Made by a program: the position numbers and the translations under genes. The notes under the pieces were generated by a model that was given only the letters and a program-made list of their open reading frames with translations, was not told where the DNA came from and searched no databases. From Thiotrichaceae bacterium (lineage in GTDB: Bacteria > Pseudomonadota > Gammaproteobacteria > Thiotrichales > Thiotrichaceae): 58,274 nucleotides of DNA. Positions 1-11,202 of the stretch are shown here, in pieces. The stretch covers positions 1 through 58,274 of the forward strand of contig JALSJU010000074.1 in assembly GCA_026989145.1 (NCBI GenBank). Direction: 5' to 3'. Numbering within the stretch: the first letter of the stretch is position 1; each line of letters begins with the position of its first letter.

Positions 1-1053
1 CAAAAATACATCGTTTGTAACTCAGATGAATCAGAGCCGGGTACTTGTAAAGATCGTGATATTTTACGTTTTAATCCGCACGCTTTGGTTGAAGGTATGG
101 CAATCGCTGGTTATTGTATTGGCGCAACCGTTGGTTATAACTACATGCGTGGCGAGTTTATGGACGAGCCTTCAATTCGTTTTGAGCAAGCGGTTAAAGA
201 AGCCTACGAAGCAGGGTTGCTCGGAAAAGATATTTTAGGCAGTGGGGTCGATTTTGATTTATATGGCTCACTCGGCGCGGGTGCTTATATTTGCGGTGAA
301 GAGACGGCACTATTGGAGTCGCTGGAAGGTAAGATGGGTCAGCCACGCTTCAAACCGCCTTTTCCTGCGAGTTATGGTTTATACGGTCGCCCGACAACAA
401 TTAATAATACCGAAACATTATCCTCCATTCCTAAAATTCTTTCAGGTGGTGGAGAGTGGTTTAAAGATATGGGTGTTGAGGGCTCTGGCGGAGAAAAATT
501 ATTCTCTATGTCAGGTCATTTAAATAACCCTGGAAACTTTGAAGTACCGATGGGAATCCCGTTTAAAGAGTTACTTGAATTAGCGGGTGGCGTGAAAGAT
601 GGCAATAAGCTTAAAGCAGTAATTCCTGGAGGATCATCTGTTCCCGTGCTAACCGGTGATCAGATGATGGCACTAACAATGGATTACGACACCATTGCCA
701 AAGCTGGCTCTTATCTTGGTTCGGGTGCAGTTATTGTAATGGATGAAACCACTGATATGGTTAAAGTGTTGCAACGAATTTCACAATTTTATTTTTCTGA
801 GTCTTGCGGTCAGTGTACTCCGTGTCGTGAAGGTACAGGCTGGTTGTATCGTTTGGTGAGCCGAATTGTAGAGGGTAAAGGCACGCTCGAAGATATTGAG
901 CGCCTAGAAGATGTTGCGCATAAAATTGAAGGCAGAACCATTTGTGCCTTGGGTGAAGCGGCGGCGATGCCTGTCTGGAGTTTTGTTGAAAACTTTAGAG
1001 AAGAATTTGTTCATTATGTTGAGCACGGTTACTCAATGGTAGGTGCTAAATGA
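1..1053 (+). CDS. nuoF: NADH-quinone oxidoreductase subunit F (5' end outside window)
   Basis: NADH-binding, FMN-carrying subunit of complex I: it oxidises NADH in the cytoplasmic arm and passes electrons to the Fe-S chain. The reading frame is open from base 1, and its first codons give the conserved [15 protein letters not shown] segment, so the N-terminus lies upstream of the window. Visible signatures are the FMN/NADH-site glycines ([19 protein letters not shown]) and the N3 cluster ligands [11 protein letters not shown] plus the distal cysteine in RTICALGEA. The stop overlaps the nuoG start by ATGA, so translation is probably coupled. nuoA-E presumably lie upstream. The identification is secure; only the start is missing. 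Confidence 0.98.
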   Translation, partial: QKYIVCNSDESEPGTCKDRDILRFNPHALVEGMAIAGYCIGATVGYNYMRGEFMDEPSIRFEQAVKEAYEAGLLGKDILGSGVDFDLYGSLGAGAYICGEETALLESLEGKMGQPRFKPPFPASYGLYGRPTTINNTETLSSIPKILSGGGEWFKDMGVEGSGGEKLFSMSGHLNNPGNFEVPMGIPFKELLELAGGVKDGNKLKAVIPGGSSVPVLTGDQMMALTMDYDTIAKAGSYLGSGAVIVMDETTDMVKVLQRISQFYFSESCGQCTPCREGTGWLYRLVSRIVEGKGTLEDIERLEDVAHKIEGRTICALGEAAAMPVWSFVENFREEFVHYVEHGYSMVGAK

Positions 1054-3461
1054 GTGACAAATTAGAAACAATCAAAATTATCGTTGATGGTAAAGAGCTA
1101 GAAGCCAAGCCCGGTGCTATGTTGATTGAGTTGACAGATCAAGTTGGTATCCATGTTCCGCGTTTTTGTTATCATAAAAAGCTTTCGGTATCCGCAAATT
1201 GTCGAATGTGTTTGGTTGAGGTTGAAAAAGCACCTAAGCCAATGCCTGCTTGTGCAACGCCGGTGGCAGAAGGAATGAAGGTTTGGACGCGCTCTGAAAA
1301 AGCCTTGACTGCACAAAAAGATACGATGGAATTTTTGCTGATTAACCATCCTTTGGATTGCCCCATTTGTGATCAAGGTGGTGAGTGCGAACTACAAGAC
1401 TTATCGGTTGCTTTCGGTGGTTCATCCTCTAATTATCATGAAGTAAAGCGTGTTGTTGTTGATAAAGATATTGGTGAACTCGTTTCTACCGAACTTACTC
1501 GTTGTATTCAATGTATGCGTTGTGTACGTTTTGGTGAAGAAATAGCCGGAATGCGTGAGCTCGGTGCAATGGGGCGGGGCGACCGGGTGGAAATAGGTAC
1601 CTTTGTACAAAAAAGCCTGTCTTCAGAGCTTTCAGGGAATATTATTGATATTTGTCCTGTGGGTGCGCTGACTGCAAAGCCATCACGTTTTACCTCGCGT
1701 GCATGGGAAATGCTACAAACTGCTGCAGTCGCTTCGCATGATTGTGTTGGCTCGAATACCTATGTTCACACGTTCAAGAAAAAACTGGTACGTGTTGTTG
1801 CCGGTGAGAATGAAGCGATTAATGAGTGCTGGATTTCAGATAGGGATCGTTTTAGCTATCAAGGAATAGAATCAAAAGATCGCGCAGAAGTACCAATGAT
1901 AAAGCAAAACGGTAACTGGAAGCGAGTCAGTTGGGAAGATGCACTAAATGCCGTTGCGGAAAAGCTGAGGGCGACCCATCCTGATAATATTGGTGTGTTA
2001 GCGTCTCCTAGAGCAACTGTTGAAGAGCTTTATTTATTACAAAAATTAATGCGTGCCATTGGTGTAAATAGTATAGATCATCGCCTGCGCCAAACCGATT
2101 TCAATCAACAAGAAAGCATGGGCCTATTTCCTTGGCTGGGCATGTCTTTGAGTGATATTGACTCTCAAAATGCTTTTTTATTGGTGGGATCAAATGTTCG
2201 CAAAGAGCAGCCGATGATTAATCATCGTATTCGTAACGCGGTTAACCAGCAAAATGCAAAAGTATTTACAGTGAATCCCAGAGAGTTAGATTTTAACTAT
2301 GCGGTTGATCTGCAACTTGCTAGCGACCCTTTTGAAATGGTGAATACACTAGCAGCTATAGCTGCGGCGAGTTTTAAATTGAGTAAAGCAGTAATTCCAG
2401 CGGGTTTAAAAGATTTATTAAGCGCAGTGAAAGTGACAGCTGAGAGTAAGTTACTGGCTAAAGAGCTTAACGATGCTGGAAATGCGGTAGTTTTCCTTGG
2501 AAGTATCGCTGTGCAACATCCCGGTTATTCAACGCTACGTGCTTTATCTTCCGTGATTGCCGCTAATACAGGGGCGAGCTTAGGTTATTTTGCAGAATCC
2601 GCAAATACCGTGGGTGCATGGTTGGCGGGTGTTGTACCGCATCGTACTCAAGCAGGCGATGCCGTTGAAATAGATGAGCAAGGCGTTGCTTACAATACAG
2701 CACAAATGCTTGATAAAGGCATGAATACGTTTGTACTACTGGATGTTGAGCCTAACTTTGATTGTGATGATGCAACCTTAGCCAGTGAAACGATGAAGTC
2801 AGCAGATTGTGTGATTTCTATCTCACCTTATTTGAGCGGTGAGATGCTTGAGCAAGCTGATATTATCTTACCTAGTGCAGCTTATACTGAAACATCAGGG
2901 ACATTGGTAAACGCTGAAGGTGTTTGGCAAAGTTTTAATGCGGCATCACAAAGCTATGAAGATGCACGTCCTGCGTGGAAAATATTGCGCGTACTCGGTA
3001 ATGTGTTGGGAGTAGATGGTTTTGACTATGTGTCCTCGGTGGATGTTCGCGATGAATTAAAACAAGCTTGCGATACTATAACTGCTGTTAATAATGATTT
3101 TGAAGTTTCAGGCATCTATACGAATTTAGACAAACTAGCTGTTACTGATAATGTACTGCAACGCATCGGTGAGGTAGCAGAGTTTTGTGGTGACTCTTTA
3201 GTACGACGGGCAGACGCCTTACAAAAAAGTGCGCCTCAGCAAAATGCCATGCAAATAAATACAGCAGAAATTGCCCGTCTTGGTTTGCAAACATCACTCG
3301 ATGAAAATCAACTAATTGATGTAAAACAAGGTGTTGAAACCATTTCAATGCCTTTAATTCTTAATGATGCTATTCCTGATGGCTGTGTTTTATTACCTTC
3401 AGGTACAGAATCAAGTAGTTTACTTGGTTCAGCATTTGGCTCAGTGGAAATAACAAGTTAA
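1050..3461 (+). CDS. nuoG: NADH-quinone oxidoreductase subunit G
   Basis: Largest peripheral-arm subunit of complex I (803 residues); it carries several Fe-S clusters relaying electrons from NuoF towards quinone. The N-terminal 2Fe-2S ferredoxin domain shows [16 protein letters not shown] and a later cysteine in MPACATPV. Next come the His-Cys cluster region [18 protein letters not shown] and a 4Fe-4S pair, [18 protein letters not shown] with [10 protein letters not shown]. The remaining ~550 residues are a molybdopterin-oxidoreductase-like domain that has lost its cofactor role in this family. The ATG lies inside the nuoF stop (ATGA) and the stop shares one base with the nuoH start (TAATG). 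Confidence 0.98.
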   Translation: MSDKLETIKIIVDGKELEAKPGAMLIELTDQVGIHVPRFCYHKKLSVSANCRMCLVEVEKAPKPMPACATPVAEGMKVWTRSEKALTAQKDTMEFLLINHPLDCPICDQGGECELQDLSVAFGGSSSNYHEVKRVVVDKDIGELVSTELTRCIQCMRCVRFGEEIAGMRELGAMGRGDRVEIGTFVQKSLSSELSGNIIDICPVGALTAKPSRFTSRAWEMLQTAAVASHDCVGSNTYVHTFKKKLVRVVAGENEAINECWISDRDRFSYQGIESKDRAEVPMIKQNGNWKRVSWEDALNAVAEKLRATHPDNIGVLASPRATVEELYLLQKLMRAIGVNSIDHRLRQTDFNQQESMGLFPWLGMSLSDIDSQNAFLLVGSNVRKEQPMINHRIRNAVNQQNAKVFTVNPRELDFNYAVDLQLASDPFEMVNTLAAIAAASFKLSKAVIPAGLKDLLSAVKVTAESKLLAKELNDAGNAVVFLGSIAVQHPGYSTLRALSSVIAANTGASLGYFAESANTVGAWLAGVVPHRTQAGDAVEIDEQGVAYNTAQMLDKGMNTFVLLDVEPNFDCDDATLASETMKSADCVISISPYLSGEMLEQADIILPSAAYTETSGTLVNAEGVWQSFNAASQSYEDARPAWKILRVLGNVLGVDGFDYVSSVDVRDELKQACDTITAVNNDFEVSGIYTNLDKLAVTDNVLQRIGEVAEFCGDSLVRRADALQKSAPQQNAMQINTAEIARLGLQTSLDENQLIDVKQGVETISMPLILNDAIPDGCVLLPSGTESSSLLGSAFGSVEITS

Positions 3462-4522
3462 TGGATAGTGTAGCAACATTTTTAAATGGCTTTTTGCCAG
3501 AAGGTTTAACCACCTTGATCGTGATTATGATAAAAATAGTCGCTATCTTGTTGCCGTTAATTTTAGCCGTTGCCTACACAACATTTGCTGAAAGAAAAAT
3601 AATTGGCTATATGCAGGTGCGTATGGGGCCAAATCGTGTCGGCCCTAAAGGTTGGTTGCAACCGATTGCAGATACGGTAAAGCTGATGTTCAAGGAGATT
3701 ATATCTCCAACCAAAGCCAGTACCATTGTGTTCTTTATTGCGCCCATGTTGGCATTGGCGCCTGCTTTAGCGGCTTGGTCGGTGATCCCATTTTGGGATG
3801 GTGGTGTGCTTGCCGATGTTGATGCTGGCTTAGTGCTTATTTTAGCGATAACCTCACTGGATGTATTTGGTATTATTTTGGCAGGTTGGGCATCTAACTC
3901 TAAATACGCAATTTTAAGTTCGCTGCGAGTAGGCGCGCAAGTAGTCTCTTACGAAATTGCGATGGGCTTTGCTTTGGTCGGTGTTTTAATGGCTGCCGGC
4001 AGTATGAACTTAACTGACATTGTTCGTGCACAAGATGGTGGAATCCTTAATTGGTTTGCGTGGCCATTGATTGGTTTATTATTGGTGTTCTTTATTTCAG
4101 GTGTGGCAGAAACGAACCGAGCACCGTTTGATGTGGCTGAGGGTGAGTCTGAAATCGTCGCGGGTTTTCATATTGAATACTCGGGTATGGCGTTTGCACT
4201 ATTTTTCTTAGCAGAATACGCCAGTATGATTCTGGTATCGACTTTAACAGCCTTGTTATTCTTAGGTGGTTGGTTGTCGCCATTCGGCCATGTGCTTGAT
4301 GATATTCCCGTACTAGGTTCGCTATTAGGTGACGGCTTTCATTGGTTGTTTATAAAGTCCTTTTTCTTCTTGTTTTGTTATTTATGGTTCCGTGCCACAT
4401 TCCCGCGTTACCGCTATGATCAGATTATGCGCTTGGGTTGGAAAATCCTAATCCCAGTGACTTTGGTTTGGATATTCGGCGAAGGTGTTGCCATTGCATT
4501 AGGGTGGAAACCATGGTTATAG
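3461..4522 (+). CDS. nuoH: NADH-quinone oxidoreductase subunit H
   Basis: Membrane subunit of complex I (353 residues) that helps form the quinone-binding chamber at the junction with the peripheral arm. It is strongly hydrophobic, with about eight or nine membrane segments. The family loops are intact: [20 protein letters not shown] near the N-terminus and [20 protein letters not shown] in the middle, the latter holding acidic residues of the quinone/proton pathway. The length is slightly above the usual ~325-350. The start overlaps the nuoG stop by one base, and nuoI follows after 27 bases. Confidence 0.98.
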   Translation: MDSVATFLNGFLPEGLTTLIVIMIKIVAILLPLILAVAYTTFAERKIIGYMQVRMGPNRVGPKGWLQPIADTVKLMFKEIISPTKASTIVFFIAPMLALAPALAAWSVIPFWDGGVLADVDAGLVLILAITSLDVFGIILAGWASNSKYAILSSLRVGAQVVSYEIAMGFALVGVLMAAGSMNLTDIVRAQDGGILNWFAWPLIGLLLVFFISGVAETNRAPFDVAEGESEIVAGFHIEYSGMAFALFFLAEYASMILVSTLTALLFLGGWLSPFGHVLDDIPVLGSLLGDGFHWLFIKSFFFLFCYLWFRATFPRYRYDQIMRLGWKILIPVTLVWIFGEGVAIALGWKPWL

Positions 4523-4549
4523 GCAACTGGAAACAGGTAGGAGTTTACG

Positions 4550-5041
4550 ATGCTCAGTAACATTAAACATTATATAAAGTCATTTACCTTATTTGAGTTG
4601 TTTCAAGGCTTAGGTGTAACGGGTAAGTATCTGTTTAAACGAAAAATTACGATTCAATACCCTGAGCAAAAAACACCGATGTCGCCACGCTTTCGAGGGC
4701 ATCACGCATTGCGTCGTTACCCTAACGGGCAAGAACGTTGTATCGCTTGCAAGTTGTGTGAAGCAGTTTGCCCAGCCTTGGCGATTGATATTGAATCTGA
4801 GGAGCGCGCCGATGGAACACGCCGTACTACCAAATACGAGATCGATTTTTTTAAATGTATTTATTGCGGTTTTTGTGAAGAAGTTTGCCCGGTTGATGCA
4901 ATCGTTGAGACGCATATTTTTGAGTATCATTACGAAGAACGTGGTGGAAACTTAATCACAAAACAAGAGTTACTTGCGTTTGGTGATAAACATGAAACCG
5001 AAATTGCTAAACGAAAAGCTGCTGACGCACCTTACAGATAG
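4550..5041 (+). CDS. nuoI: NADH-quinone oxidoreductase subunit I
   Basis: Connecting subunit of complex I (163 residues) carrying two 4Fe-4S clusters (N6a/N6b) that hand electrons to N2. Both ferredoxin-type motifs are complete: [12 protein letters not shown] and [16 protein letters not shown]. The amphipathic N-terminus would lie on the membrane, as is usual for NuoI. A purine-rich site (GGTAGGAG) sits a few bases before the ATG. It lies between nuoH and nuoJ, 15 bases from the latter. Confidence 0.98.
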   Translation: MLSNIKHYIKSFTLFELFQGLGVTGKYLFKRKITIQYPEQKTPMSPRFRGHHALRRYPNGQERCIACKLCEAVCPALAIDIESEERADGTRRTTKYEIDFFKCIYCGFCEEVCPVDAIVETHIFEYHYEERGGNLITKQELLAFGDKHETEIAKRKAADAPYR

Positions 5042-5056
5042 AGACTAGAGACGCTA

Positions 5057-5653
5057 ATGACCTTTCAACTGTTTGTTTTTTTCTTATTTTCTGCAGTGAC
5101 CTTGCTCTCAGCGGTCGCAGTTGTGACGATGCGTAACCCTATCTATGCAGCTTTGTTTTTGATTTTAGCATTTTTTAGTAGTGCTGCAACTTGGGTGTTA
5201 TTAGAAGCTGAGTTTTTAGGTGTGGTTTTAGTGTTGGTGTATGTTGGCGCTGTGATGGTGTTGTTTTTGTTTGTCATCATGATGCTTGATATTCAAATCG
5301 ATACTTTGCGCGAAGGCTTTATTCGTTATTTGCCCGTTGGTTTAATGGTTGCGATTGCGATGGCGGTTGAGTTGATTTTAGTGATGAAGTCAGGGGTATT
5401 TAATCGAGATATCCCCGAACCGTCGCCATTAAGTGTGAGTAACACTGAATCATTGGGCGAAGTGCTTTATACAGAGTATGTTTTTCCTTTTGAGATTGCT
5501 GCAATAATTTTGGTGGTTGCAATCATCGCTGCCATTGTTCTTACACATCGCCGTCGTAAAGGTGTTAAAAAACAAGACCCTTCAAAGCAAGTACGTGTGC
5601 GTCGTGAAGATAGAGTACGCTTGGTGAAAATGAAATCAGAGGAGAAACAATGA
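5057..5653 (+). CDS. nuoJ: NADH-quinone oxidoreductase subunit J
   Basis: Membrane subunit of complex I (198 residues) with five predicted transmembrane helices. The conserved helix-3 region [21 protein letters not shown] is readable around residues 54-75. The C-terminus is a basic cytoplasmic tail (many Lys/Arg after residue ~165). NuoJ contributes to the water and proton path next to NuoH. The stop overlaps the nuoK start by ATGA. Confidence 0.97.
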   Translation: MTFQLFVFFLFSAVTLLSAVAVVTMRNPIYAALFLILAFFSSAATWVLLEAEFLGVVLVLVYVGAVMVLFLFVIMMLDIQIDTLREGFIRYLPVGLMVAIAMAVELILVMKSGVFNRDIPEPSPLSVSNTESLGEVLYTEYVFPFEIAAIILVVAIIAAIVLTHRRRKGVKKQDPSKQVRVRREDRVRLVKMKSEEKQ

Positions 5654-5955
5654 TACCGTTATCCTACTTTCTTGTTGTCGGCGCTTTACTGTTTTCAATC
5701 GCGGTTGCGGGAATCTTCTTAAACCGAAAAAATATGATTATTTTATTGATGTGTATTGAGCTAATGTTGCTAGCCGTAAATCTAAACTTTATCGCATTTT
5801 CACATTACTTAGGTGATGTGGCAGGGCAAGTTTTTGTCTTCTTTATTTTAACCGTAGCGGCGGCAGAAGCAGCCATCGGTTTGGCAATTTTGGTAACGGT
5901 TTTCCGTAATCGCCGTACCATTAATGTTGAAGAACTTGATGAGATGAAGGGATAA
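5650..5955 (+). CDS. nuoK: NADH-quinone oxidoreductase subunit K
   Basis: Small three-helix membrane subunit of complex I (101 residues, the normal size). Two membrane-embedded glutamates typical of the proton channel are visible, in [16 protein letters not shown] and in [12 protein letters not shown]. It overlaps nuoJ by four bases and is followed two bases later by nuoL. No anomalies. Confidence 0.97.
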   Translation: MIPLSYFLVVGALLFSIAVAGIFLNRKNMIILLMCIELMLLAVNLNFIAFSHYLGDVAGQVFVFFILTVAAAEAAIGLAILVTVFRNRRTINVEELDEMKG

Positions 5956-5957
5956 AT

Positions 5958-7949
5958 ATGCAAACAATCTATTTACTCATCCCATTATCTGCACTATTTG
6001 GCTCTATTATTGCAGGTTTATTCGGTGCAAAAATTGGCCGTAAAGGCGCGCATAGTATTACCATTGCTGGCGTTGGAATAGCATGTATATTGTCGTTTAT
6101 TGTTTTGTTTGATGTGCTGGCGGGCAATACGTTTTATGGTGACCTTTATACGTGGGCACAGATAGGCAATACAACAATTGCAGTGGGTTTTAAAATTGAC
6201 CAACTAACTGCGATGATGATGGTTGTGGTTACGTTTGTTTCTCTGATGGTGCATTTTTACACGATCGGCTATATGGAAGACGACAAACATAATTGGCCTA
6301 AAGATAGCCGTGGTGGTGATAATAGTTACCAGCGCTTTTTTGCTTATATTTCACTTTTTACTTTTTCTATGCTGATGCTGGTGATGTCGAATAACTTTAT
6401 GCAGTTATTCTTCGGTTGGGAAGCCGTGGGGCTTGTGTCTTATTTGTTGATTGGCTTTTGGTCAACACGGGATACGGCTATTTTTGCAAATATGAAAGCG
6501 TTCTTGGTGAATCGTGTCGGTGACTTTGGATTTTTATTAGGTATTGCTGCAATCTGGACTTACACGGGTTCATTGGATTATCACGAAGTTTTTGCGCGTC
6601 TGCCAGCCATAGAACATACGACAGTTACGTTAATCCCTGGTCAAGAGTGGTTGTTAGTTTCGGTGATTGCTATTTCATTATTTATCGGCGCGATGGGTAA
6701 GTCTGCCCAAGTGCCTTTGCATGTTTGGTTACCTGATTCTATGGAAGGCCCCACCCCAATATCTGCATTAATCCATGCGGCGACGATGGTAACCGCTGGT
6801 ATCTTTATGGTATCGAGAATGTCACCGATTTTTGAAATGTCAGATACTGCTTTGAGTTTGATCTTGATTATTGGTGCTACCACCGCTTTCTTTATGGGCT
6901 TAATTGGTGTGGTACAAAACGATATAAAGAAAGTGGTCGCATATTCAACCTTGTCGCAATTAGGTTATATGACAGTAGCCTTAGGTGCATCGGCGTACAG
7001 CGCTGCAGTGTTTCATTTGATGACACATGCGTTTTTTAAAGCATTGCTGTTTTTGGCGGCAGGTTCGGTGATTATTGCGATGCACCATGAGCAAGATATT
7101 CGTAAAATGGGTGGTTTGAAAAAGTATTTACCGATAACGTATTGGACGTCATTGATTGGTTCACTGGCATTAATTGGTTTTCCATTCTTTTCAGGCTTCT
7201 TTTCAAAGGATTTAATTATTGAGTCGGTGCATGAGTCCGAATTATTCGGTGCGCACTATGCCTATTGGATGGTTTTATTGGGTGTCTTTGTAACTGCATT
7301 TTATAGTTTCCGTATGTTCTTTTTGGTTTTCCACGGTGAAGAACGGATGGACAAGCACACCAAAGAAGAGTTATTTGAACCAGGTAAAGTAGTGACGTGG
7401 CCATTGATTGCGTTGGCCATTCCTGCGGTACTTTCAGGCTACTTAATTGATCCAATGGTCGTGGGTGATTTCTTTAAAGGCGTACTACATTTTGATGAGT
7501 CACACAAAGCGATTGAAATTATTAAAGAAGAATATCAAGGCATCTTTAGTTTTGTAGGTCATGGTTTGATGGCGCCCCCATTTTGGTTAGCAATGGGTGG
7601 AGTGGCTAGTGCGTGGTTTATTTACATGAAAAATCCTGCTATCGCACAATGGGGTTATGACAAACTTCGCCCTATACACACTTTGTTAGATAAAAAATAC
7701 TTTGCTGATGAGTTTAATATGGCGGTCTTTGCAGGTGGTGCACTGGCTTTAGGTAAAGGTTTATGGGCTGTGGGTGATCGTTTCTTAATTGATGGCTTAA
7801 TGGTTAACGGTTCAGCAAAAATAACCGGCTGGTTTTCATCTATATTTCGTCATGTGCAAACGGGTTATTTATATCATTATGCCTTCTCAATTATTGTCGG
7901 TGTGCTGGCAATTATGAGCTGGTTAGTATTTGGCATGGGGCGCATTTAA
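5958..7949 (+). CDS. nuoL: NADH-quinone oxidoreductase subunit L
   Basis: Distal antiporter-like proton-pumping subunit of complex I (663 residues; the E. coli protein is ~610). Family markers are LFFGWEAVGLVSYLLIGFW (pump glutamate), LPDSMEGPTPISALIHAATM and KKVVAYSTLSQLGYM. The C-terminal part includes the long lateral amphipathic helix and last membrane helix that distinguish NuoL from NuoM and NuoN. It follows nuoK by two bases and is followed one base later by nuoM. Confidence 0.98.
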   Translation: MQTIYLLIPLSALFGSIIAGLFGAKIGRKGAHSITIAGVGIACILSFIVLFDVLAGNTFYGDLYTWAQIGNTTIAVGFKIDQLTAMMMVVVTFVSLMVHFYTIGYMEDDKHNWPKDSRGGDNSYQRFFAYISLFTFSMLMLVMSNNFMQLFFGWEAVGLVSYLLIGFWSTRDTAIFANMKAFLVNRVGDFGFLLGIAAIWTYTGSLDYHEVFARLPAIEHTTVTLIPGQEWLLVSVIAISLFIGAMGKSAQVPLHVWLPDSMEGPTPISALIHAATMVTAGIFMVSRMSPIFEMSDTALSLILIIGATTAFFMGLIGVVQNDIKKVVAYSTLSQLGYMTVALGASAYSAAVFHLMTHAFFKALLFLAAGSVIIAMHHEQDIRKMGGLKKYLPITYWTSLIGSLALIGFPFFSGFFSKDLIIESVHESELFGAHYAYWMVLLGVFVTAFYSFRMFFLVFHGEERMDKHTKEELFEPGKVVTWPLIALAIPAVLSGYLIDPMVVGDFFKGVLHFDESHKAIEIIKEEYQGIFSFVGHGLMAPPFWLAMGGVASAWFIYMKNPAIAQWGYDKLRPIHTLLDKKYFADEFNMAVFAGGALALGKGLWAVGDRFLIDGLMVNGSAKITGWFSSIFRHVQTGYLYHYAFSIIVGVLAIMSWLVFGMGRI

Positions 7950-7950
7950 T

Positions 7951-9462
7951 ATGTTTGATGGTTATTTGTTAAGTGTCTTAATTTGGTTGCCTATACTGGG
8001 TGGCATACTGACCTTGTTTGCGGGGGATAATGTTGCGGCTCGCCCAGTGGCTTTAGTGGTGAGCGTGCTTACTTTTGGGATTAGTTTGCTGTTGTGGACG
8101 GGCTTTAGTCCCGAAGGTTATCAATTACAGTTTGTAGAAATTATTCCCTGGATTGAAAGCTTTAAAATTAATTACAGTTTGGGTGTTGATGGCATTTCAA
8201 TGCCGTTAATATTGTTGAATACATTTATTACTGTATTGATTGTTCTGGCAGGCTGGGAAATTATTCAAACTAAACCTGCACAATACATGGCTGCTTTTTT
8301 GATTATGGAAGGAATCATTAATGGAGTTTTTGCAGCTCAAGATGCCATGTTGTTTTATGTGTTCTTTGAAGCAATGCTGATTCCTATGTTTATTGTCATC
8401 GGTATTTGGGGTGGTGATAATCGTATTTACGCAACCATTAAGTTTTTCCTTTACACCTTTTTTGGTTCAGTGTTCATGTTGGTTAGCTTAATCTATATGT
8501 ACACGCAGGCAGGTAGTTTTAATATTGCGGACTTGCATAATGTGAAGTTGGGGCTGACGCCACAGATATTAATCTTCCTATCGTTTCTGATTGCATTTGG
8601 TGTGAAAGTACCGATGTGGCCAGTTCATACCTGGCTCCCTGATGCACATGTTCAAGCACCTACAGGTGGTTCGGTTATTTTAGCCGCCGTTATGCTTAAA
8701 ATAGGTGGCTATGGATTCTTACGGTTTTCGTTGCCGATGGTACCTGATGCTTCGGCAGAACTCGCTTGGTTAGTTATTTTTATGTCATTAACTGCAGTGG
8801 TTTACATTGGGTTTATCGCCTTGGTACAACGTGATATGAAAAAGCTGGTGGCGTATTCATCCATTGCACACATGGGGTTTGTGACCTTGGGGTTCTTTGT
8901 TTTATATCCGATTTTAAAAAATACTGGAAGTACGGATGGTGCATTGATGGGATTGCAAGGTGGCATGGTACAAATGATGTCACACGGATTTATCTCGGGT
9001 GCAATGTTTCTATGTATTGGTGTTTTGTACGACCGCATGCACACTCGTGAAATTTCGGCTTACGGTGGTGTTGCGAATCGTATGCCTTGGTTTGCAGGTT
9101 TCTTTGTGTTGTTTGCCATGGCGAATACAGGTTTGCCAGGAACCTCAGGTTTTGTCGGTGAATTTATGGTGATACTTGCTGGTTTTAAAGCCAACTTCTG
9201 GATTGCTTTTTTAGCTGCGACTACCTTAATTGTTGGTGCCGGTTATACACTTTGGCTAGTTAAGCGTGTGATTTTTGGTGCTGTTACAAATGATGAGGTG
9301 TCTGCGCTCACAGATATAAATAAGCGTGAAATGTTTATTTTAAGTGTGTTAGCTATTTTTGTATTGTTACTAGGCTTATGGCCAGAGCCATTAGTACATG
9401 TAATGAATGATTCGTTAGTTCATGTTATTGAACAAGCGACAACTAGCAAATTGGTAAAGTGA
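7951..9462 (+). CDS. nuoM: NADH-quinone oxidoreductase subunit M
   Basis: Second antiporter-like proton-pumping subunit of complex I. An in-frame ATG exists at 7930, but it lies inside nuoL; the ATG at 7951, one base after the nuoL stop, gives the normal N-terminus MFDGYLLSVLIWLPILGG and a 503-residue protein. Characteristic motifs are MLFYVFFEAMLIPMF (pump glutamate), PVHTWLPDAHVQAPTGGSV and KKLVAYSSIAHMGFV. nuoN starts one base after the stop. Confidence 0.98.
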   Translation: MFDGYLLSVLIWLPILGGILTLFAGDNVAARPVALVVSVLTFGISLLLWTGFSPEGYQLQFVEIIPWIESFKINYSLGVDGISMPLILLNTFITVLIVLAGWEIIQTKPAQYMAAFLIMEGIINGVFAAQDAMLFYVFFEAMLIPMFIVIGIWGGDNRIYATIKFFLYTFFGSVFMLVSLIYMYTQAGSFNIADLHNVKLGLTPQILIFLSFLIAFGVKVPMWPVHTWLPDAHVQAPTGGSVILAAVMLKIGGYGFLRFSLPMVPDASAELAWLVIFMSLTAVVYIGFIALVQRDMKKLVAYSSIAHMGFVTLGFFVLYPILKNTGSTDGALMGLQGGMVQMMSHGFISGAMFLCIGVLYDRMHTREISAYGGVANRMPWFAGFFVLFAMANTGLPGTSGFVGEFMVILAGFKANFWIAFLAATTLIVGAGYTLWLVKRVIFGAVTNDEVSALTDINKREMFILSVLAIFVLLLGLWPEPLVHVMNDSLVHVIEQATTSKLVK

Positions 9463-9463
9463 T

Positions 9464-10978
9464 ATGCAATTAATTCCAATGGGCTTTGAAGTCCCTAATT
9501 TCACTCCTGCTATACCAGAGATTTTTTTATTAGCGGGTGCATGTTTTGTGTTGCTAGCAGATTTATTTGTCAGTGATAAAAATCGTTTTATTACCTACTT
9601 AATGGCACAAGTCGTATTATTAATCACGGCAGGATTAGTCTTAACAAACTTTGGGAGTGAGACTATTACTACCTTTAGTGACATGTTTGTACTTGATCCA
9701 ATGGCGCAAGTTTTAAAAGTTGCTTTAATCTTGGTTACAGTAGGTGTGTTTGTTTATTCTCGCGATTACTTACGGGATAGACATATGTACCGCGGAGAGT
9801 ATTTTACACTGGGTTTGTTTGCCGTATTAGGCATGATGATCATGGTGTCAGCGCAAACTATGTTACTGATCTATTTAGGGTTAGAACTATTATCTCTTGC
9901 CATGTATGCCTTAGTCGCTTTTAAACGTGATGATGGGCGCGCGTCAGAAGCTGCTATGAAATATTTTGTTCTTGGTGCTATTGCGTCAGGTATGTTGCTA
10001 TACGGTATGTCATTCATTTACGGTATTACCGGTAGTTTGCATCTTGCCCATATCAGCAGCTATATGTCATCAAACCCAGTGATGCAAAACGTAGGCTTGC
10101 TACTGGGTTTAGCCTTTGTCATTGTTGGGCTTGGTTTTAAACTCGGGGCAGTTCCTTTTCATATGTGGGTGCCCGATGTTTATGATGGTGCACCAACCTC
10201 AGTGACTATGTTCTTAGGTACAGCACCCAAAATTGCCGCCTTTGCGATGATTATTCGTTTATTAGCTGAAGGCTTAGGGGATATGGTGCAAGGTTGGCAG
10301 CAAATTTTAGCAATACTTGCCGCGCTTTCCGTTGTGTTAGGTAACATTATTGCCATTGCGCAAACCAATATTAAACGAATGTTGGCTTATTCAACTATCT
10401 CACATATGGGCTTTGTCTTGATGGGGATTCTTGCTGGCACGCAAACAGGTTATGCTGCTTCAATGTTTTATATAATTACTTACGCGATTATATCAATGGG
10501 TGGGTTTGCGGTTATTATTTATTTAAGTAAAAATGGCAAAGAAGCTGATCAACTAGATGACTTAAAAGGTTTAAGCAGTACGCATCCGTGGGTTGCCTTT
10601 ATGATGATGCTATTTTTGTTTGCTATGGCCGGTGTGCCGCCAACCGTAGGTTTTTATGCTAAATTGTCGGTGATAACGGCAGTGGTTGATGTAAATTTAA
10701 TTTGGTTGGCGGTACTTGCTGTTGTGATGTCTGTGATTGGTGCTTATTATTATTTGCGAGCTATAAAACTTATGTATTTTGATAAGCCAAATGAAGCTAG
10801 AAATATAGAAACAACGTTCAGAAACAATGAAGTTGAAGCTTATTCAACGTCGGTCGTGAATAGCTCATTAGACTTTACGGTATTATTAAGTATTAATGGT
10901 TTAGCGGTGTTGCTACTGGGTATTTTACCTGGTGCTTTAATGTCACTTTGTTTGTATGCAATACAAGCAAGCTTATAA
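9464..10978 (+). CDS. nuoN: NADH-quinone oxidoreductase subunit N
   Basis: Third antiporter-like proton-pumping subunit of complex I and last gene of the operon (504 residues). Motifs include LIYLGLELLSLAMYALVAF, VPFHMWVPDVYDGAPTSVT and KRMLAYSTISHMGFVLMG. The ATG at 9464 follows the nuoM stop by one base; a second in-frame ATG five codons on (GFEVPNFTPAIPEIF) is possible but has no better ribosome site. After the stop there are 224 bases without a gene. They hold a loose inverted repeat (AGATGAA...TTCATCT, about 11055-11082) before a T-rich stretch that may weakly terminate the operon. Confidence 0.97.
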   Translation: MQLIPMGFEVPNFTPAIPEIFLLAGACFVLLADLFVSDKNRFITYLMAQVVLLITAGLVLTNFGSETITTFSDMFVLDPMAQVLKVALILVTVGVFVYSRDYLRDRHMYRGEYFTLGLFAVLGMMIMVSAQTMLLIYLGLELLSLAMYALVAFKRDDGRASEAAMKYFVLGAIASGMLLYGMSFIYGITGSLHLAHISSYMSSNPVMQNVGLLLGLAFVIVGLGFKLGAVPFHMWVPDVYDGAPTSVTMFLGTAPKIAAFAMIIRLLAEGLGDMVQGWQQILAILAALSVVLGNIIAIAQTNIKRMLAYSTISHMGFVLMGILAGTQTGYAASMFYIITYAIISMGGFAVIIYLSKNGKEADQLDDLKGLSSTHPWVAFMMMLFLFAMAGVPPTVGFYAKLSVITAVVDVNLIWLAVLAVVMSVIGAYYYLRAIKLMYFDKPNEARNIETTFRNNEVEAYSTSVVNSSLDFTVLLSINGLAVLLLGILPGALMSLCLYAIQASL

Positions 10979-11156
10979 ACCTTAGTTAAAGTATTATCTC
11001 CCATAAAATTGTCTAACTATTGTTTCTTTTGAAAAATAGGCGGTTGAAAATTACAGATGAATGGATTATTCTTTGTTCATCTAAGGTTCAGTTTTCTTTT
11101 TTAAGATCAAATAGAAATAAGTAAACTGAAAGTTGATTAAGCTGTGAAAACACAAC

Positions 11157-11177
11157 TTATTGTGGCTATCACAATAA
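11157..11177. promoter_or_regulatory. Perfect 8-bp inverted repeat upstream of the four-repeat secreted protein
   Basis: TTATTGTG and CACAATAA face each other across a 5-base spacer, 25 bases before the ATG of the next gene and just before its AAGGAG site (11191-11196). It could be an operator for a dimeric regulator, or a small hairpin in the 5' untranslated region. No convincing -35/-10 pair was found, so the promoter is not assigned. Confidence 0.45.
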
Positions 11178-11202
11178 AGACAAAAAAATAAAGGAGTTCC
11201 AA

